Positions 41,553-50,805 are shown, counted from the stretch's first letter. The stretch: DNA of 64,000 nucleotides from Devosia sp. 1566 (GCF_004005995.1 NZ_CP034767.1:2356001-2420000); one strand, 5' to 3'. Numbers and translations are program-made. Notes: generated from the sequence alone by a model not told the origin.

Positions 41553-42116
41553 TCAGGCGCGCTTGCTGCGCTGATACAGCCGCCAGGCCCAGCCAAACAG
41601 GCCACAGGCGAATAGCACCAGCATGATGCCGCCCAACACCACCATCACGCTTGAACTGACGAGGGGAAAAACCAGAAACACCAGACCAAGCACCACATAG
41701 GCGATGCCCGACAGCAGCACCGGCCAGATGCGCGCGTAGATTTCACGCTCGCGAATGATGACGACGATTTGCATGATCCCCACCAGCAGCGCCGCCAGCC
41801 CGACAAGGCTCGCGAGGAACGTCGCCGTTAAAATCGTGGCGACCAGCGGGCTGAGCAGAATCAACACACCAAGAAGCAGCGACAAGGCATTGGAAATAAC
41901 GTCGAACCAGTAATTGCCGCTCTTGCCGCCACCAAACGTGAGGCTCCACAAACCCAGGGCTCCGTCGACGATCAGAATAATGCCGCCGGCCAGCACCAGC
42001 ACCGTCAGCGCATCGCCCGGCGCCAGGATCGCATAAAGCCCCGCCAGCAACATGATGAGGCCGCGCAAGGCGGTAATCGCCGCAAAGCGCCGCTTGATTT
42101 CTCCATTAATCGCCAT
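41553..42116 (-). CDS. HdeD/DUF308-family membrane protein
   Basis: The 187-residue protein has six membrane helices, starting MAINGEIKRRFAAITALRG, with the HdeD-type repeats (LAGGIILIVDGALGLWSLTF; LLVGIMQIVVIIREREIYAR). The start is ATG 42116 behind GGGAGAT; the longer frame has no ribosome site. HdeD proteins are linked to acid resistance in enterics, but the role here is unknown. It lies 58 bases upstream of dnaG on the same strand. Confidence 0.8.
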   Translation of the reverse strand: MAINGEIKRRFAAITALRGLIMLLAGLYAILAPGDALTVLVLAGGIILIVDGALGLWSLTFGGGKSGNYWFDVISNALSLLLGVLILLSPLVATILTATFLASLVGLAALLVGIMQIVVIIREREIYARIWPVLLSGIAYVVLGLVFLVFPLVSSSVMVVLGGIMLVLFACGLFGWAWRLYQRSKRA

Positions 42117-42286
42117 CAAAAGATCTCCCGGCCGGCGCCGCTGCCAGCACCCCACTCTAGCGCGGCGCAAGCCATCGGTCACCCTTGCCCCGGTTGCCGC
42201 CGAGCCACTGCGACCCTGATGTGGATTGCCCTGCCGCTTAGGGCATGGTTTGTCGCCCCGCCCCATCCATGCCGAGGTTTGCTTTG

Positions 42287-43471
42287 ATGTCGTTGCCGCT
42301 GCTCGCCCTGTTCCTTGCGGCATTTGCCTTCGGCACCGCCGAATTCGTCATCGCCGGCATTCTGCCTGATGTCGCCACCGATCTCGGCGTTTCGGTTCCG
42401 GTCGCCGGCTACCTCATCTCGGGCTACGCCATCGGCATCGCCATAGGTGGCCCCCTCCTTGCGCTCCTGACCAATCGCATGTCGCGCAAGACCCTGATCC
42501 TTCTTCTAGGCGCCGTGTTCACCCTGGGACAGGCGCTCTGCGCCATCGCGCCCAACTTCGAGCTCTTGATGGCGGCGCGGGTGATCGTCTCGGTCGTGCA
42601 TGGCGCCTATTTCGGCATCGCCGCCGTGGTCGCAGTGACCTTGGTCGCGCCCGAACGGCGCGGCTTTGCCGTCGCCCTGATCCTGTCGGGCCTCACCGTC
42701 TCCAATATTCTTGGCGTGCCCGGCGGGACCGCGATCGGCAATGCCCTGGGCTGGCGCGCCACCTTCTGGACCGTGGGCGCTATCGGCTTTGTCGCCACGT
42801 TGGCGACCGCCTTTTTCCTGCCCGCCGCCCCCGGCGTTCAGGCCGCTGCGGGCAGTTTCAAGCGCGAGTTCCGGGCCCTCGGTCGGCAAGCCATTATCTG
42901 CTCGCTGCTGATCGTCGTTCTGGTGATGATCGGCCAATACAGCCTCTTCACCTTCATCGCCCCGCTCCTGCTCGAAGTTACCCAACTCGAACCTGGCGTC
43001 GTGCCGTGGGTGCTGCTGCTCTTCGGCATCGGCTCCACCATTGGCGTTTTCATCGGCGGCCGCCTCGCCGACTGGAAACTCATGCCATCGCTGATCGGCA
43101 TCATGGTGCTGCAGGCCAGCGTTTATGCAGCCCTCTATCTCGCCAGCCCCGTCCCCTGGTTGATGGCCATCACGGTAATCGCTTGGGGCGGCGTCAACTT
43201 CGCCTTCGGCTCACCCGTGCAGTCCCGTATTCTCGCCTGGGCCGGCGATGCGCCCAATCTGGCCTCGGCGCTGGTGCCCACCGGCTTCAATATCGGCATT
43301 GCGATCGGCGCGGTGCTGGGCGGCACCTTGCTCGAGCACGACTTTGGCTACCGCAACCTCCCCCTGATCGGAGTCGCGGCGCTGCTGCTGGCGCTCGCCA
43401 TTGCAGTTCTCTCCTATGCGTGGGAGCGCCACAGCGGTGACGTGCCACCCGGCGCGCCTGCCGCCGCCTAG
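42287..43471 (+). CDS. MFS transporter, DHA1 drug/sugar-efflux type
   Basis: The 394-residue protein has twelve predicted helices. The first is MSLPLLALFLAAFAFGTAEF, typical of AraJ/YdhP-like exporters (FGTAEFVIAGILPDVATDLG). Motif A lies in the loop TNRMSRKTLIL. The start ATG 42287 has GAGG upstream; ATG 42269 is the alternative. It probably exports sugars or drugs. It is convergent with the YqeY-type gene. Confidence 0.88.
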   Translation: MSLPLLALFLAAFAFGTAEFVIAGILPDVATDLGVSVPVAGYLISGYAIGIAIGGPLLALLTNRMSRKTLILLLGAVFTLGQALCAIAPNFELLMAARVIVSVVHGAYFGIAAVVAVTLVAPERRGFAVALILSGLTVSNILGVPGGTAIGNALGWRATFWTVGAIGFVATLATAFFLPAAPGVQAAAGSFKREFRALGRQAIICSLLIVVLVMIGQYSLFTFIAPLLLEVTQLEPGVVPWVLLLFGIGSTIGVFIGGRLADWKLMPSLIGIMVLQASVYAALYLASPVPWLMAITVIAWGGVNFAFGSPVQSRILAWAGDAPNLASALVPTGFNIGIAIGAVLGGTLLEHDFGYRNLPLIGVAALLLALAIAVLSYAWERHSGDVPPGAPAAA

Positions 43472-43588
43472 GGAGTGCCGGGCGGACCTTTTTGAAGGGC
43501 TGCGGAACGCTGACGATGCTCTTTATTAGTCCGAAGCGGGCGGGCCGGACTGCGTCTAAGACCCCGCTGCCCGACACCGGCTGGTGGC

Positions 43589-44041
43589 CTAGGCCGACAG
43601 CGCAGCCTTGACCTTGCCGCTGGCTTTGCCGAAATCGATCCGGCCGGGATAGTCAGCCTTCAGCTGGGCGATGACCTTGCCCATGTCCTTGGGTCCCTCG
43701 GCGCCCGTAGCCGCAATCGCCGCCTTGATGGCGCTGTCCACCTCATCCTCCGTGAGTCCTTTGGGCAGGAACTCATTGAGAATATCGATTTCTTCCTTCT
43801 CCACCGTGGCCAAGTCCGCGCGTCCCGCCTGCGCATAGATGGCAAAGCTTTCTTCGCGCTGCTTGACCATCTTCTGAATGATGGCGAGCACTTCCTCATT
43901 GGTGGCCGGTCCGCGATTGTCCTGGCGGATCGCGATATCCTTGTCCTTGATCGCCGCACTGATCGCCCGGAGCGTGGCCGTACGGCGCTGGTCCCGGGCC
44001 TTGAGCGCAGTTTTCAGGGCTTCGCTGATGGTCTCGCGCAC
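43589..44041 (-). CDS. GatB/YqeY-domain protein
   Basis: The 150-residue helical protein has the YqeY pattern: LKARDQRRTATLRAISAAIK, then KQREESFAIYAQAGRADLAT and FLPKGLTEDEVDSAIKAAI. The GTG at 44041 follows GAGGAG at good spacing and is preferred to the ATG at 44065. YqeY-type proteins resemble the tail of the amidotransferase subunit GatB. It is divergent from carA, in the conserved carA-yqeY-dnaG-rpoD neighbourhood of alphaproteobacteria. Confidence 0.92.
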   Translation of the reverse strand: MRETISEALKTALKARDQRRTATLRAISAAIKDKDIAIRQDNRGPATNEEVLAIIQKMVKQREESFAIYAQAGRADLATVEKEEIDILNEFLPKGLTEDEVDSAIKAAIAATGAEGPKDMGKVIAQLKADYPGRIDFGKASGKVKAALSA

Positions 44042-44122
44042 ACTCGATCTCCTCTTGCCATGCAATTCTGCCGGCCCATATAGGCGTAAACAAAGCCGTG
44101 CGCCACTTGCGCGGTCCCGTGG

Positions 44123-44138
44123 CTCCTTCTAGAAGGAG
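44123..44138. promoter_or_regulatory. 16-bp perfect palindrome in the yqeY-carA divergent region
   Basis: CTCCTTCTAGAAGGAG is a perfect inverted repeat about 40 bases upstream of the carA GTG start. It could be an operator for carA or the divergent gene, or a short cruciform. No known regulator matches it in my memory. Confidence 0.4.
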
Positions 44139-44176
44139 ACCTCAATCGACATTGCCAAGAACCCTGGAGGCCCACC

Positions 44177-45382
44177 GTGACCGGCTGGCAGCAATCCCCC
44201 GCGACCGCCCTTTTGATCCTTGCGGATGGTACCCGTCTTGAGGGGCGCGGAATCGGAGCCACGGGCCAGGCCGCCGGCGAAGTGTGCTTCAACACCGCCA
44301 TGACCGGCTACCAGGAAGTGCTGACCGATCCCTCTTATGCCGGGCAGATCATCACCTTCACCTTCCCCCATATCGGCAATGTCGGCACCAACGACGAAGA
44401 TATCGAGATGGTCAACCAGGCCGCCCTGTCGGGCGTGCGGGGCGTCGTGCTCAAGGCCGATATCACCAATCCTTCCAACTACCGGGCCGCTGAAAAGCTC
44501 GACGCCTGGCTCAAGAAGCGCAACATCATCGGCATTGCCGGTATCGACACGCGCGCCCTGACCGCCAAGATCCGCGAAGGCGGCATGCCCAATGGCGTGA
44601 TCGCCCACCAGCCCGACGGCGCCTTTGACGATGCGGCCATTACCGCCGAACTCAATGCCTTCCCCGGCCTTGAAGGGCTCGACCTTGCCAAGGAAGTCAC
44701 CACCGCCCAGACCTATCATTGGTCCGAGACCGGCTGGAAATGGGGCGAAGGCTATGCCGAAGTCACCGATCCATCCTTCCACATCGTCGCCATCGACTAC
44801 GGCGCCAAGCGCAACATTCTGCGTTGCCTGGCCGATCAGGGTGCGCGCGTCACTGTCCTGCCTGCGACTGCAACGGCCGAGGATGTGATGGCTTACCAGC
44901 CGGACGGCATCTTCCTGTCCAACGGCCCCGGCGATCCCGCGGCGACCGGCGAATATGCCGTGCCCACCATCCAGAAGCTGATGGATACCGGCAAGCCGGT
45001 CTTTGGCATCTGCCTCGGCCACCAACTGCTTGGCCTGGCGCTTGGCGGCAAGACCTCCAAGATGCACCAGGGTCATCACGGCGCCAATCACCCGGTCAAG
45101 GACCTGACCACCGGCAAGGTCGAGATCACCTCGATGAACCACGGCTTTGCCGTGGATTCCGCGAGCCTGCCCGCCGGCGTGACCCAGACCCATATTTCCC
45201 TGTTCGATGGCTCCAATGCCGGCCTGGCGGTCGAGGGCAAGCCGATCTTTTCGGTACAATACCACCCCGAAGCCAGCCCCGGCCCGCGCGACAGCCATTA
45301 CCTGTTCACGCGCTTTCTCAACCATGTGCGCGAGCAAAAAGGTGTGGCCCCCGAGCCCGAACACAAGCAGCCCGGCGTCTAA
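44177..45382 (+). CDS. carA: Carbamoyl-phosphate synthase small subunit CarA
   Basis: The 401-residue glutaminase subunit supplies ammonia to CarB for arginine and pyrimidine synthesis. The class-I amidotransferase triad is visible: nucleophile C279 (GICLGHQLLG) and H363/E365 (QYHPEASPGP). It starts at GTG 44177 behind CTGGAGG. The N-terminal half has the CarA family start GRGIGATGQAAGEVCFNTAM. carB is 14 kb away at 59537, so the two subunits are made from separate transcripts. Confidence 0.98.
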   Translation: MTGWQQSPATALLILADGTRLEGRGIGATGQAAGEVCFNTAMTGYQEVLTDPSYAGQIITFTFPHIGNVGTNDEDIEMVNQAALSGVRGVVLKADITNPSNYRAAEKLDAWLKKRNIIGIAGIDTRALTAKIREGGMPNGVIAHQPDGAFDDAAITAELNAFPGLEGLDLAKEVTTAQTYHWSETGWKWGEGYAEVTDPSFHIVAIDYGAKRNILRCLADQGARVTVLPATATAEDVMAYQPDGIFLSNGPGDPAATGEYAVPTIQKLMDTGKPVFGICLGHQLLGLALGGKTSKMHQGHHGANHPVKDLTTGKVEITSMNHGFAVDSASLPAGVTQTHISLFDGSNAGLAVEGKPIFSVQYHPEASPGPRDSHYLFTRFLNHVREQKGVAPEPEHKQPGV

Positions 45383-45419
45383 GGGTACCTAAGTCTCACG
45401 CGAGGAAGCGTTTCGCCTC

Positions 45420-46136
45420 ATGAACCGTAGCGATTTCCTCGCGGGCCTGCGCAGTGGCTTTGTGGTGGCCGTCTCCTCGGCGCCGTTCGCGGTGCTGTTT
45501 GGCGCGGTAGCGGTCGACAATGGCCTGAGCGTTCTCGATGTCGGCTTGATGAGCGCCCTCGTTTTTGCGGGCGCCAGCCAGCTCGTTGGCATCGAGCTCT
45601 TCGGCAGCCACGTTCCAGCCTGGCTGATCGTCCTCTCCATCCTCGCGGTGAACTTTCGGCACGTGCTCTATTCGGCGGCGCTGGCGCCGATGTTCAGCCG
45701 CTACAGCCCCATGCAGCGGCTACTCGCTTTCTTTCTCCTCACCGATCCGCAATATGCCGACGCCATCCGGCGCTCCGAGACAAACCAGTCGCTCAGCTTC
45801 ACCTGGTATCTCACCTTCGGCCTTGTGGTCTGGCTGCAATGGGTGGTGTTCTCCGTCCTTGGCGCCTGGTTCGGCGGCCTGCTCGGCGACCCCCGCACCT
45901 TCGCCATCGACGTGCTGCTGCCCATCTATTTCCTTGGTCTCGTGGTCACTTTTCGCCGGCGGACCGGCTTTTATCCGGTTGTGCTCGCCAGCATGACTGG
46001 TGCCGTGCTCGCCTATCACTTCGTCGGCTCCCCCTGGCATGTCAGCATCGGCGCAGTCCTCGGCATCCTAGTTGCCGTGCTGCTGCCCGCTCCGCTGGCG
46101 CAGGCCAGGTCTTCCGTAGCGCCGGAGGCTCACTGA
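45420..46136 (+). CDS. AzlC-family branched-chain amino acid exporter subunit
   Basis: The 238-residue protein has about seven membrane helices and the AzlC pattern: FLAGLRSGFVVAVSSAPFAV, FAGASQLVGIELFG and NFRHVLYSAALAP. With AzlD it exports branched-chain amino acids or analogues such as 4-azaleucine. The TGATG overlap with the next gene couples their translation. Confidence 0.93.
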   Translation: MNRSDFLAGLRSGFVVAVSSAPFAVLFGAVAVDNGLSVLDVGLMSALVFAGASQLVGIELFGSHVPAWLIVLSILAVNFRHVLYSAALAPMFSRYSPMQRLLAFFLLTDPQYADAIRRSETNQSLSFTWYLTFGLVVWLQWVVFSVLGAWFGGLLGDPRTFAIDVLLPIYFLGLVVTFRRRTGFYPVVLASMTGAVLAYHFVGSPWHVSIGAVLGILVAVLLPAPLAQARSSVAPEAH

Positions 46137-46444
46137 TGGGGGTCGATGCTGGAATGCTGGCGCTGATTGCAGCGGCGGCAGTGGCCACTTACCTGACCCG
46201 GATTGGCGGCTATGTGCTGATCACCCGGCTCCACACCATCCCGCCCCGCCTTCAGGCAGCGCTGGATGCCGTTCCGGCGGCCGTGCTGACAACCCTGTTC
46301 GCTCCGGCCTTCTTCAATGGCGGCTGGGACGTCAAACTCGCCCTGCTGGTCGCGGGCCTCGTGTCGCTGCGCTATCCCGGCCTCATCATGCTGTTTGCCG
46401 GCTGGGCTACCGCCATGGTCGCCCGGCACCTGCTCGGCCTTTAA
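46136..46444 (+). CDS. AzlD-family transporter subunit
   Basis: The 102-residue partner has three or four membrane helices and the AzlD pattern: VATYLTRIGGYVLITRLHTI, then LDAVPAAVLTTLFAPAFF and KLALLVAGLVSLRYPGLIM. The ATG 46136 shares one base with the azlC-type stop codon. It is convergent with the YjlB-like cupin gene. Confidence 0.92.
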   Translation: MGVDAGMLALIAAAAVATYLTRIGGYVLITRLHTIPPRLQAALDAVPAAVLTTLFAPAFFNGGWDVKLALLVAGLVSLRYPGLIMLFAGWATAMVARHLLGL

Positions 46445-46457
46445 GCACGCCCGGCGA

Positions 46458-46958
46458 CTAGCGCCACCGGTCTACCAGTGCTCCAGTCTTGCCGGTCACC
46501 GGATCGCTTTCCGGCAGCGGCAGCTTGGCGATGGTTTCATCGGCCTTGGGTCGATCATCGGGCCGCCCGCGCAGCGTATCCCATTGCTCTTCGCCTGGTG
46601 GATAGGCGCCCACCACCATGAAGTCAGTGCTCGCCAGCATCCGCTGGTGCGCCACCCCCGCGGGGATCACCACCACGTCGCCCGCCTCCACCTTCACTTC
46701 GGCCCCGCTCGGTCCCCCCAGGCGCAGGGTTGCGTTGCCTTCAGCCACGCCAAGGCATTCATGCGCGTTGGAATGATAATGGTGGAACGTGAACACCGTG
46801 TCGCGCCATTTGGGCGGCCAGCCATTACGCTCGAACAGGCGCTCCAGCGCCGGCGCGCCGTCTTCGGGCTTGACCGCGCCACGATACACCAGCACCGGCA
46901 GCCGGCTATTGGGAAACACGCCATCGTCGGCCAGCAACAACTCTTCCAGTTCGCGCAT
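46458..46958 (-). CDS. YjlB-like cupin protein
   Basis: The 166-residue protein has a cupin core with metal ligands in FTFHHYHSNAHECLGVAEG and the second motif AGDVVVIPAGVAHQRM. It resembles the Bacillus YjlB family of unknown function. The start ATG 46958 overlaps the stop of the preceding zinc-peptidase gene (TGATG), so it is translationally coupled to it. Confidence 0.8.
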   Translation of the reverse strand: MRELEELLLADDGVFPNSRLPVLVYRGAVKPEDGAPALERLFERNGWPPKWRDTVFTFHHYHSNAHECLGVAEGNATLRLGGPSGAEVKVEAGDVVVIPAGVAHQRMLASTDFMVVGAYPPGEEQWDTLRGRPDDRPKADETIAKLPLPESDPVTGKTGALVDRWR

Positions 46959-47887
46959 CAGATGCGCGCCGAGAAAGTGTCGCAATCGGCCGGATCCCCC
47001 GAACGGTAACCGCGGTCAAACCAGTTGCGGCGCTGCTCGGATGTGCCGTGATTGAAGGTCTTGGGCACGACGAACCCCTGCGAGCGCATCTGCAGCGTAT
47101 CATCCCCGATCTGCTCGGCCGCATTGAGCGCTTCTTCAAAGTCGCCCGTTTCCAGCAGGTTTTGCTGCCCCGCATAGTTTGCCCACACCCCGGCATAGCA
47201 ATCGGCCTGCAATTCGATGCGCACCGAATAAGCATTGGCATCTTCCTGGCTCATGCTCTGCCGGCGCTGGTTGAATTCGGGGAGGATGCCGGTCAGGTTC
47301 TGCACATGGTGGCCAACTTCATGGGCCAGCACATAGGCCTGCGCAAAGTCGCCGGGCGCGCCAAACTGCCGGTGCAGCTGATCATAAAAGCTCAGATCGA
47401 TATACACCCGTTGGTCGCCGGGACAATAAAACGGACCCGTGCTCGAATCGGCTGTGCCACAGGCGGTGTTGACCACATCGGTGAACAGGACGACGCGTGG
47501 CTCCACATATTCCGCGCCTTGGGCGGTGAACACCTCGGTCCAGAGATCCTCGGTTTCCTTGACCACCACGCCGACGAAATCGGCGAGTTCATCCTCGCCC
47601 TGCGTGGGCAGACTGCGCGACGAGCTTTGCGCCGGAACCCCGCCGGTGCTCGACCCGCCCGTGAGCATATCGAGCGGATTCTGCCCAGTCGCAAACCAGA
47701 GGATGCCCAGCACGACGATGGTGCCAAACAGCCCCAGGCCACCGCCCGTGCGGCCGCCCATGGGAATGCGAATACCACCGCCCCGTCCAAGCCCGCCCAG
47801 CCCGCCGCCACGACGGCCGCCAAAACCGCCGCCCTGCCCGCGCCGGTCCTCGATATTGGAGCTACGATTTCTTCCTTGCCACTTCAT
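46958..47887 (-). CDS. YpfJ-family neutral zinc metallopeptidase
   Basis: The 309-residue protein has an N-terminal Gly/Arg-rich cytoplasmic stretch, one membrane anchor (LGLFGTIVVLGILWFATG) and an extracytoplasmic domain. The domain has the zinc motif HEVGHH (VLAHEVGHHVQNLTG) and the family signature RVYIDLSFYDQLHRQFGAPG. It starts at ATG 47887. The family is widespread and poorly understood. It is coupled to the YjlB-like cupin gene. Confidence 0.92.
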   Translation of the reverse strand: MKWQGRNRSSNIEDRRGQGGGFGGRRGGGLGGLGRGGGIRIPMGGRTGGGLGLFGTIVVLGILWFATGQNPLDMLTGGSSTGGVPAQSSSRSLPTQGEDELADFVGVVVKETEDLWTEVFTAQGAEYVEPRVVLFTDVVNTACGTADSSTGPFYCPGDQRVYIDLSFYDQLHRQFGAPGDFAQAYVLAHEVGHHVQNLTGILPEFNQRRQSMSQEDANAYSVRIELQADCYAGVWANYAGQQNLLETGDFEEALNAAEQIGDDTLQMRSQGFVVPKTFNHGTSEQRRNWFDRGYRSGDPADCDTFSARI

Positions 47888-48014
47888 GCTGGATCCTTGC
47901 GCGAGGCGTAACAATGCCTGCCACCATAAGCCTTGGAGGAGGATGTGAGTTCCCCCGCGGCCCTGATGCGCCAAATTGACCCGCCCCGAGAGAAGGCCTA
48001 GCCTGCTCCTGCCG

Positions 48015-48032
48015 CTGTCATCGCAGCGTCAC
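48015..48032 (+). promoter_or_regulatory. Pho box upstream of the cyclic-nucleotidase gene
   Basis: CTGTCAT (48015-48021), CGCA, GCGTCAC (48026-48032) is an 11-base-period direct repeat. The first half matches the PhoB consensus at seven of seven positions and the second at five of seven. It lies 80 bases before the ATG of a nucleotide-scavenging gene, so PhoB control under phosphate limitation is likely. Confidence 0.55.
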
Positions 48033-48111
48033 GGCGACACGGCAGACCACCCGAGTTCGACACCGCCCCCACGGGGGCACTCACTCCCAGAGCCGCAGTT
48101 CGGAGAACGCG

Positions 48112-50090
48112 ATGAAGTTCAATCCCAGCATGTCCCGGCGTCATTTTCTCGCCGGCTCGGTTAGCATCGGCGCCCTCGCCGCCATGCACCCCTTTTCCAG
48201 CTTCGCCCAGGCCAATCAGGCCCATCTGCGCATTCTCCAGACCACGGACCTGCACGTAGCGGTGTTCCCCTACGACTATTATGCCGATGCGCCCAACGAC
48301 ACGATGGGCCTGGCCCGCACCGCGGCGATCATCGAGCAGATCCGTGCCGAGGCGGGTAACTCCATGCTGGTCGACAACGGCGACATTATCCAGGGCACGC
48401 CTATGGGCGATTACATCGCCTATGAAAAAGGCCTTGAGGGCAATGTGCACCCGATGATCGCGGCCATGAACACGCTGGGTTACGAAGCCGCCACCCTCGG
48501 CAACCACGAATTCAACTACGGCCTCGACTATCTCGACGCCGCCCTTTCGGGCGCCAACTTCCCCTTTGTATCAGCCAATCTGGTGCGCGGCACCACGCTG
48601 GGCGACGACCCCACAGCCGACGACACCTATATCGCGCCCTACCGCATCATCGAAAAACAGCTGACCGATGGCTCGGGCGCGGGCAAGACCATCCGCGTCG
48701 GCATCATCGGCTTCCTGCCGCCTCAGATCATGACCTGGGACTCGAGCCACCTCACCGGCAAGGTCGCCACGCGCGACATCGTGGAAACCGCCAAGGCCTA
48801 TGTGCCGCGCATGCGCGCCGAAGGCGCCGACCTCATTGTGGCCCTCTCCCACTCCGGCATCGCCGAGGACAAGGGTCCGGGCTCGGAAAACGCTTCCCTG
48901 CAGTTGGCTGGTGTCGAGGGCATCGACGTGGTCCTCACCGGCCACCAGCACCTGGTGTTCCCCGGCCCCGACTTTGCCGACCTCCAAGGCGCCGACATCG
49001 AGGCCGGCACCCTCAACGGCAAGCCCGCCGTGATGCCGGGCTTCTGGGGCTCGCATATGGGTCTGATCGACCTGCTCCTCGAGCAGGACGCCGAGGGCAA
49101 ATGGTCCGTCGTTTCCCACACCGCCGAAGCTCGACCGATCTTCGAACGCGTCGATGGCAAGGTCACCCCTCTGGTCGAGGACGAAGCGGAAGTCACCGCC
49201 GCTGCCCAGCAAGAGCATGAGGAAACCCTCGATTATATCCGCCGCCCTGTGGGCGAAACCTCAGCGCCCCTCCACTCCTATTTCGCCCTCGTGGCCGATG
49301 ATCCATCCGTGCAGATCGTCTCCCAGCCCAGACCTGGTACATCGCCCAGATGATGAAGGGCACCGAATGGGAGGATTTGCCGATCCTCTCTGCCGCCGCC
49401 CCCTTCAAGTCTGGCGGTCGCGGCGGCCCCGACTACTATACCGACGTGCCGGTTGGCCCCGTCGCCATCAAGAACGTCGCCGATCTCTACCTTTATCCCA
49501 ACACCATCCAGGCGCTCGTCATCACCGGCGCCGACGTCAAGAACTGGCTGGAGCGCTCCGCCGGCATCTTCAACCATGTGGAAAAGGGCGCGCAGGACGC
49601 CGAACTCATCAATCTCGATTTCCCCGCCTATAATTTCGACGTCATCGATGGCGTGACTTACAAGATCGACATCACCCAGCCCTCGCGCTTTTCCGCCGAT
49701 GGCAAGCAGGAGCTCAATCCCGACGCCAACCGCATTGTCGACCTGCAGTTCAATGGCGCGCCCATCGATCCCGCGGCGCGCTTCGTGGTCGCCTCCAACA
49801 ATTACCGCGCCGGCGGCGGCGGTACCTTCCCCGGCATTGGCGCCGACAAGATCGTCTTCAAGGGCCCCGACACCAATCGCGACCTCATCGTGCGCTACAT
49901 CGTCGAAAACGGCACGATTGACCCTAAGGCGGACAGCAACTGGTCGCTCGCCCCGATCGGCGACACCACCGTCCTGTTTGCCACCGGCCCCAAGGCCGCC
50001 GAGCACGTCGCCGATGTCACCGCCGTCAAGGTCGAGCCCACCGGCGACAACAACGAAGACGGCTTCGGGCTGTACCGCATCACGCTCTGA
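48112..50090 (+). pseudogene. 2',3'-cyclic-nucleotide 2'-phosphodiesterase / 3'-nucleotidase (cpdB-like), frameshifted
   Basis: Two overlapping frames (48112-49353 and 49350-50090) together encode one complete protein of about 659 residues, the length of periplasmic CpdB-type enzymes. A Tat signal (SMSRRHFLAGSVSIGALA) precedes a calcineurin-like phosphoesterase domain with LQTTDLHVAVFPYDY and TLGNHEFNYGLD, and then the 5'-nucleotidase C-terminal domain. At 49326/49327 one G is missing: restoring it turns CAG-CCC into CAG-GCC-CAG-ACC-TGG and joins the frames exactly. No other stops or damage are seen, so the lesion is very recent or a sequencing error. It releases phosphate from nucleotides. 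Confidence 0.85.
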
Positions 50091-50100
50091 ACAAAACAAA

Positions 50101-50124
50101 GCGGGCGCCCCTGAAGGCGCCCGC
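50101..50124 (-). terminator. Terminator serving the minus-strand small gene (and cpdB-like gene)
   Basis: GCGGGCGCC (50101-50109) and GGCGCCCGC (50116-50124) form a perfect 9-bp stem. On the minus strand it is followed by TTTGTTTTG, a good U-run, so it ends the transcript of the small gene at 50149-50352. It can also stop the convergent cpdB-like message. Confidence 0.75.
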
Positions 50125-50148
50125 TGCTGCATCTGGTGGTAACGGGGC

Positions 50149-50352
50149 TTACTGCCCGTCGGGAACCACATCGACGCTGACTGCTGGAACGTCCACATCG
50201 ACTGTCCCGCCGCCACCGCCATTATTGTTGAAGAACACGAGGTAACCGATGGCGAGCAGCGCGAGCGCCACGATGATGCCGATCAACAAGCCGCTGCCAC
50301 CGCCGCGGCTCCCGCGATCGACCACAACGGTTTCACGTTCGCGAATATCCAT
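50149..50352 (-). CDS. Small single-pass membrane protein (stress paralog B)
   Basis: The 67-residue protein starts at ATG 50352 behind AGGAG. It has a polar, charged N-terminus (MDIRERETVVVDRGSRGGG), one membrane helix with the core GIIVALALLAIGYLVF, a short Asn/Gly linker and a Val/Asp-rich tail. The helix core is identical over 16 residues to the protein at 34767, while the tails differ, so they are paralogs with diverged tails. A candidate EcfG-type promoter precedes it. Function is unknown. Confidence 0.72.
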   Translation of the reverse strand: MDIRERETVVVDRGSRGGGSGLLIGIIVALALLAIGYLVFFNNNGGGGGTVDVDVPAVSVDVVPDGQ

Positions 50353-50381
50353 TTGTAACTCCTGCACTATGTTGTCGCCAC

Positions 50382-50407
50382 AATGCGCGCGGCGCCAACT
50401 TGGTTCC
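50382..50407 (-). promoter_or_regulatory. Candidate EcfG-type promoter upstream of small membrane gene B
   Basis: On the minus strand GGAAC (50407-50403), 17 bases, CATT (50385-50382). The -35 is perfect and the -10 differs at one base from CGTT. The predicted start site near 50375 gives a 23-base leader with the AGGAG ribosome site. Confidence 0.5.
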
Positions 50408-50412
50408 GGAAG

Positions 50413-50805
50413 CTAGCTCTGCCGCTCGTTCGGTGAGGCCAGGGGCGCACGGCCCTTGTAACTCTCATCACGGCTATGCGCCTTACCCTCGACAACGGTG
50501 GTGCCGACCACGAAGTCACCCTCACCGGCGTTTTCTTCAGCGGCAACCGGCTCCTGATCCACCAGCGCATCTTCGATCTCGGTTTGCGGCCGGTCTTCGC
50601 CCGTGGCGAGTTCCTCGTGCCATTCGCCCTTGGCGTCCTGGTAAAGAATGGCCGCGGTGTCGCCGGCCAGTTGCTGCCGGTCGGCCGCAGCCACGGCCGC
50701 ATCGAGCGCCAGCTCGTGGGTAGGATAAGCCTCGGAGAACACGTCCCCTACCTTGTAGGCGAACCCGCCATCATGCTCCACAACTTCATACTTCACTTCA
50801 GCCAT
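50413..50805 (-). CDS. DUF2188-like stress protein
   Basis: The 130-residue soluble protein has an N-terminal half with the DUF2188 pattern (VKYEVVEHDGGFAYKVGDVF, then THELALDAAVAAADRQQL). The acidic C-terminal half looks unstructured (EDALVDQEPVAAEENAGEGD). It has a strong ribosome site, CAGGAGGTTC, before ATG 50805. DUF2188 genes often occur beside other stress genes. I find no clear EcfG motif before this one. Confidence 0.65.
   Translation of the reverse strand: MAEVKYEVVEHDGGFAYKVGDVFSEAYPTHELALDAAVAAADRQQLAGDTAAILYQDAKGEWHEELATGEDRPQTEIEDALVDQEPVAAEENAGEGDFVVGTTVVEGKAHSRDESYKGRAPLASPNERQS

Noticed and set aside
49326..49353. Programmed ribosomal frameshift in the nucleotidase gene
   Set aside because: There is no slippery heptamer at the junction and no reason for such control in this family; a one-base loss explains the frames exactly.
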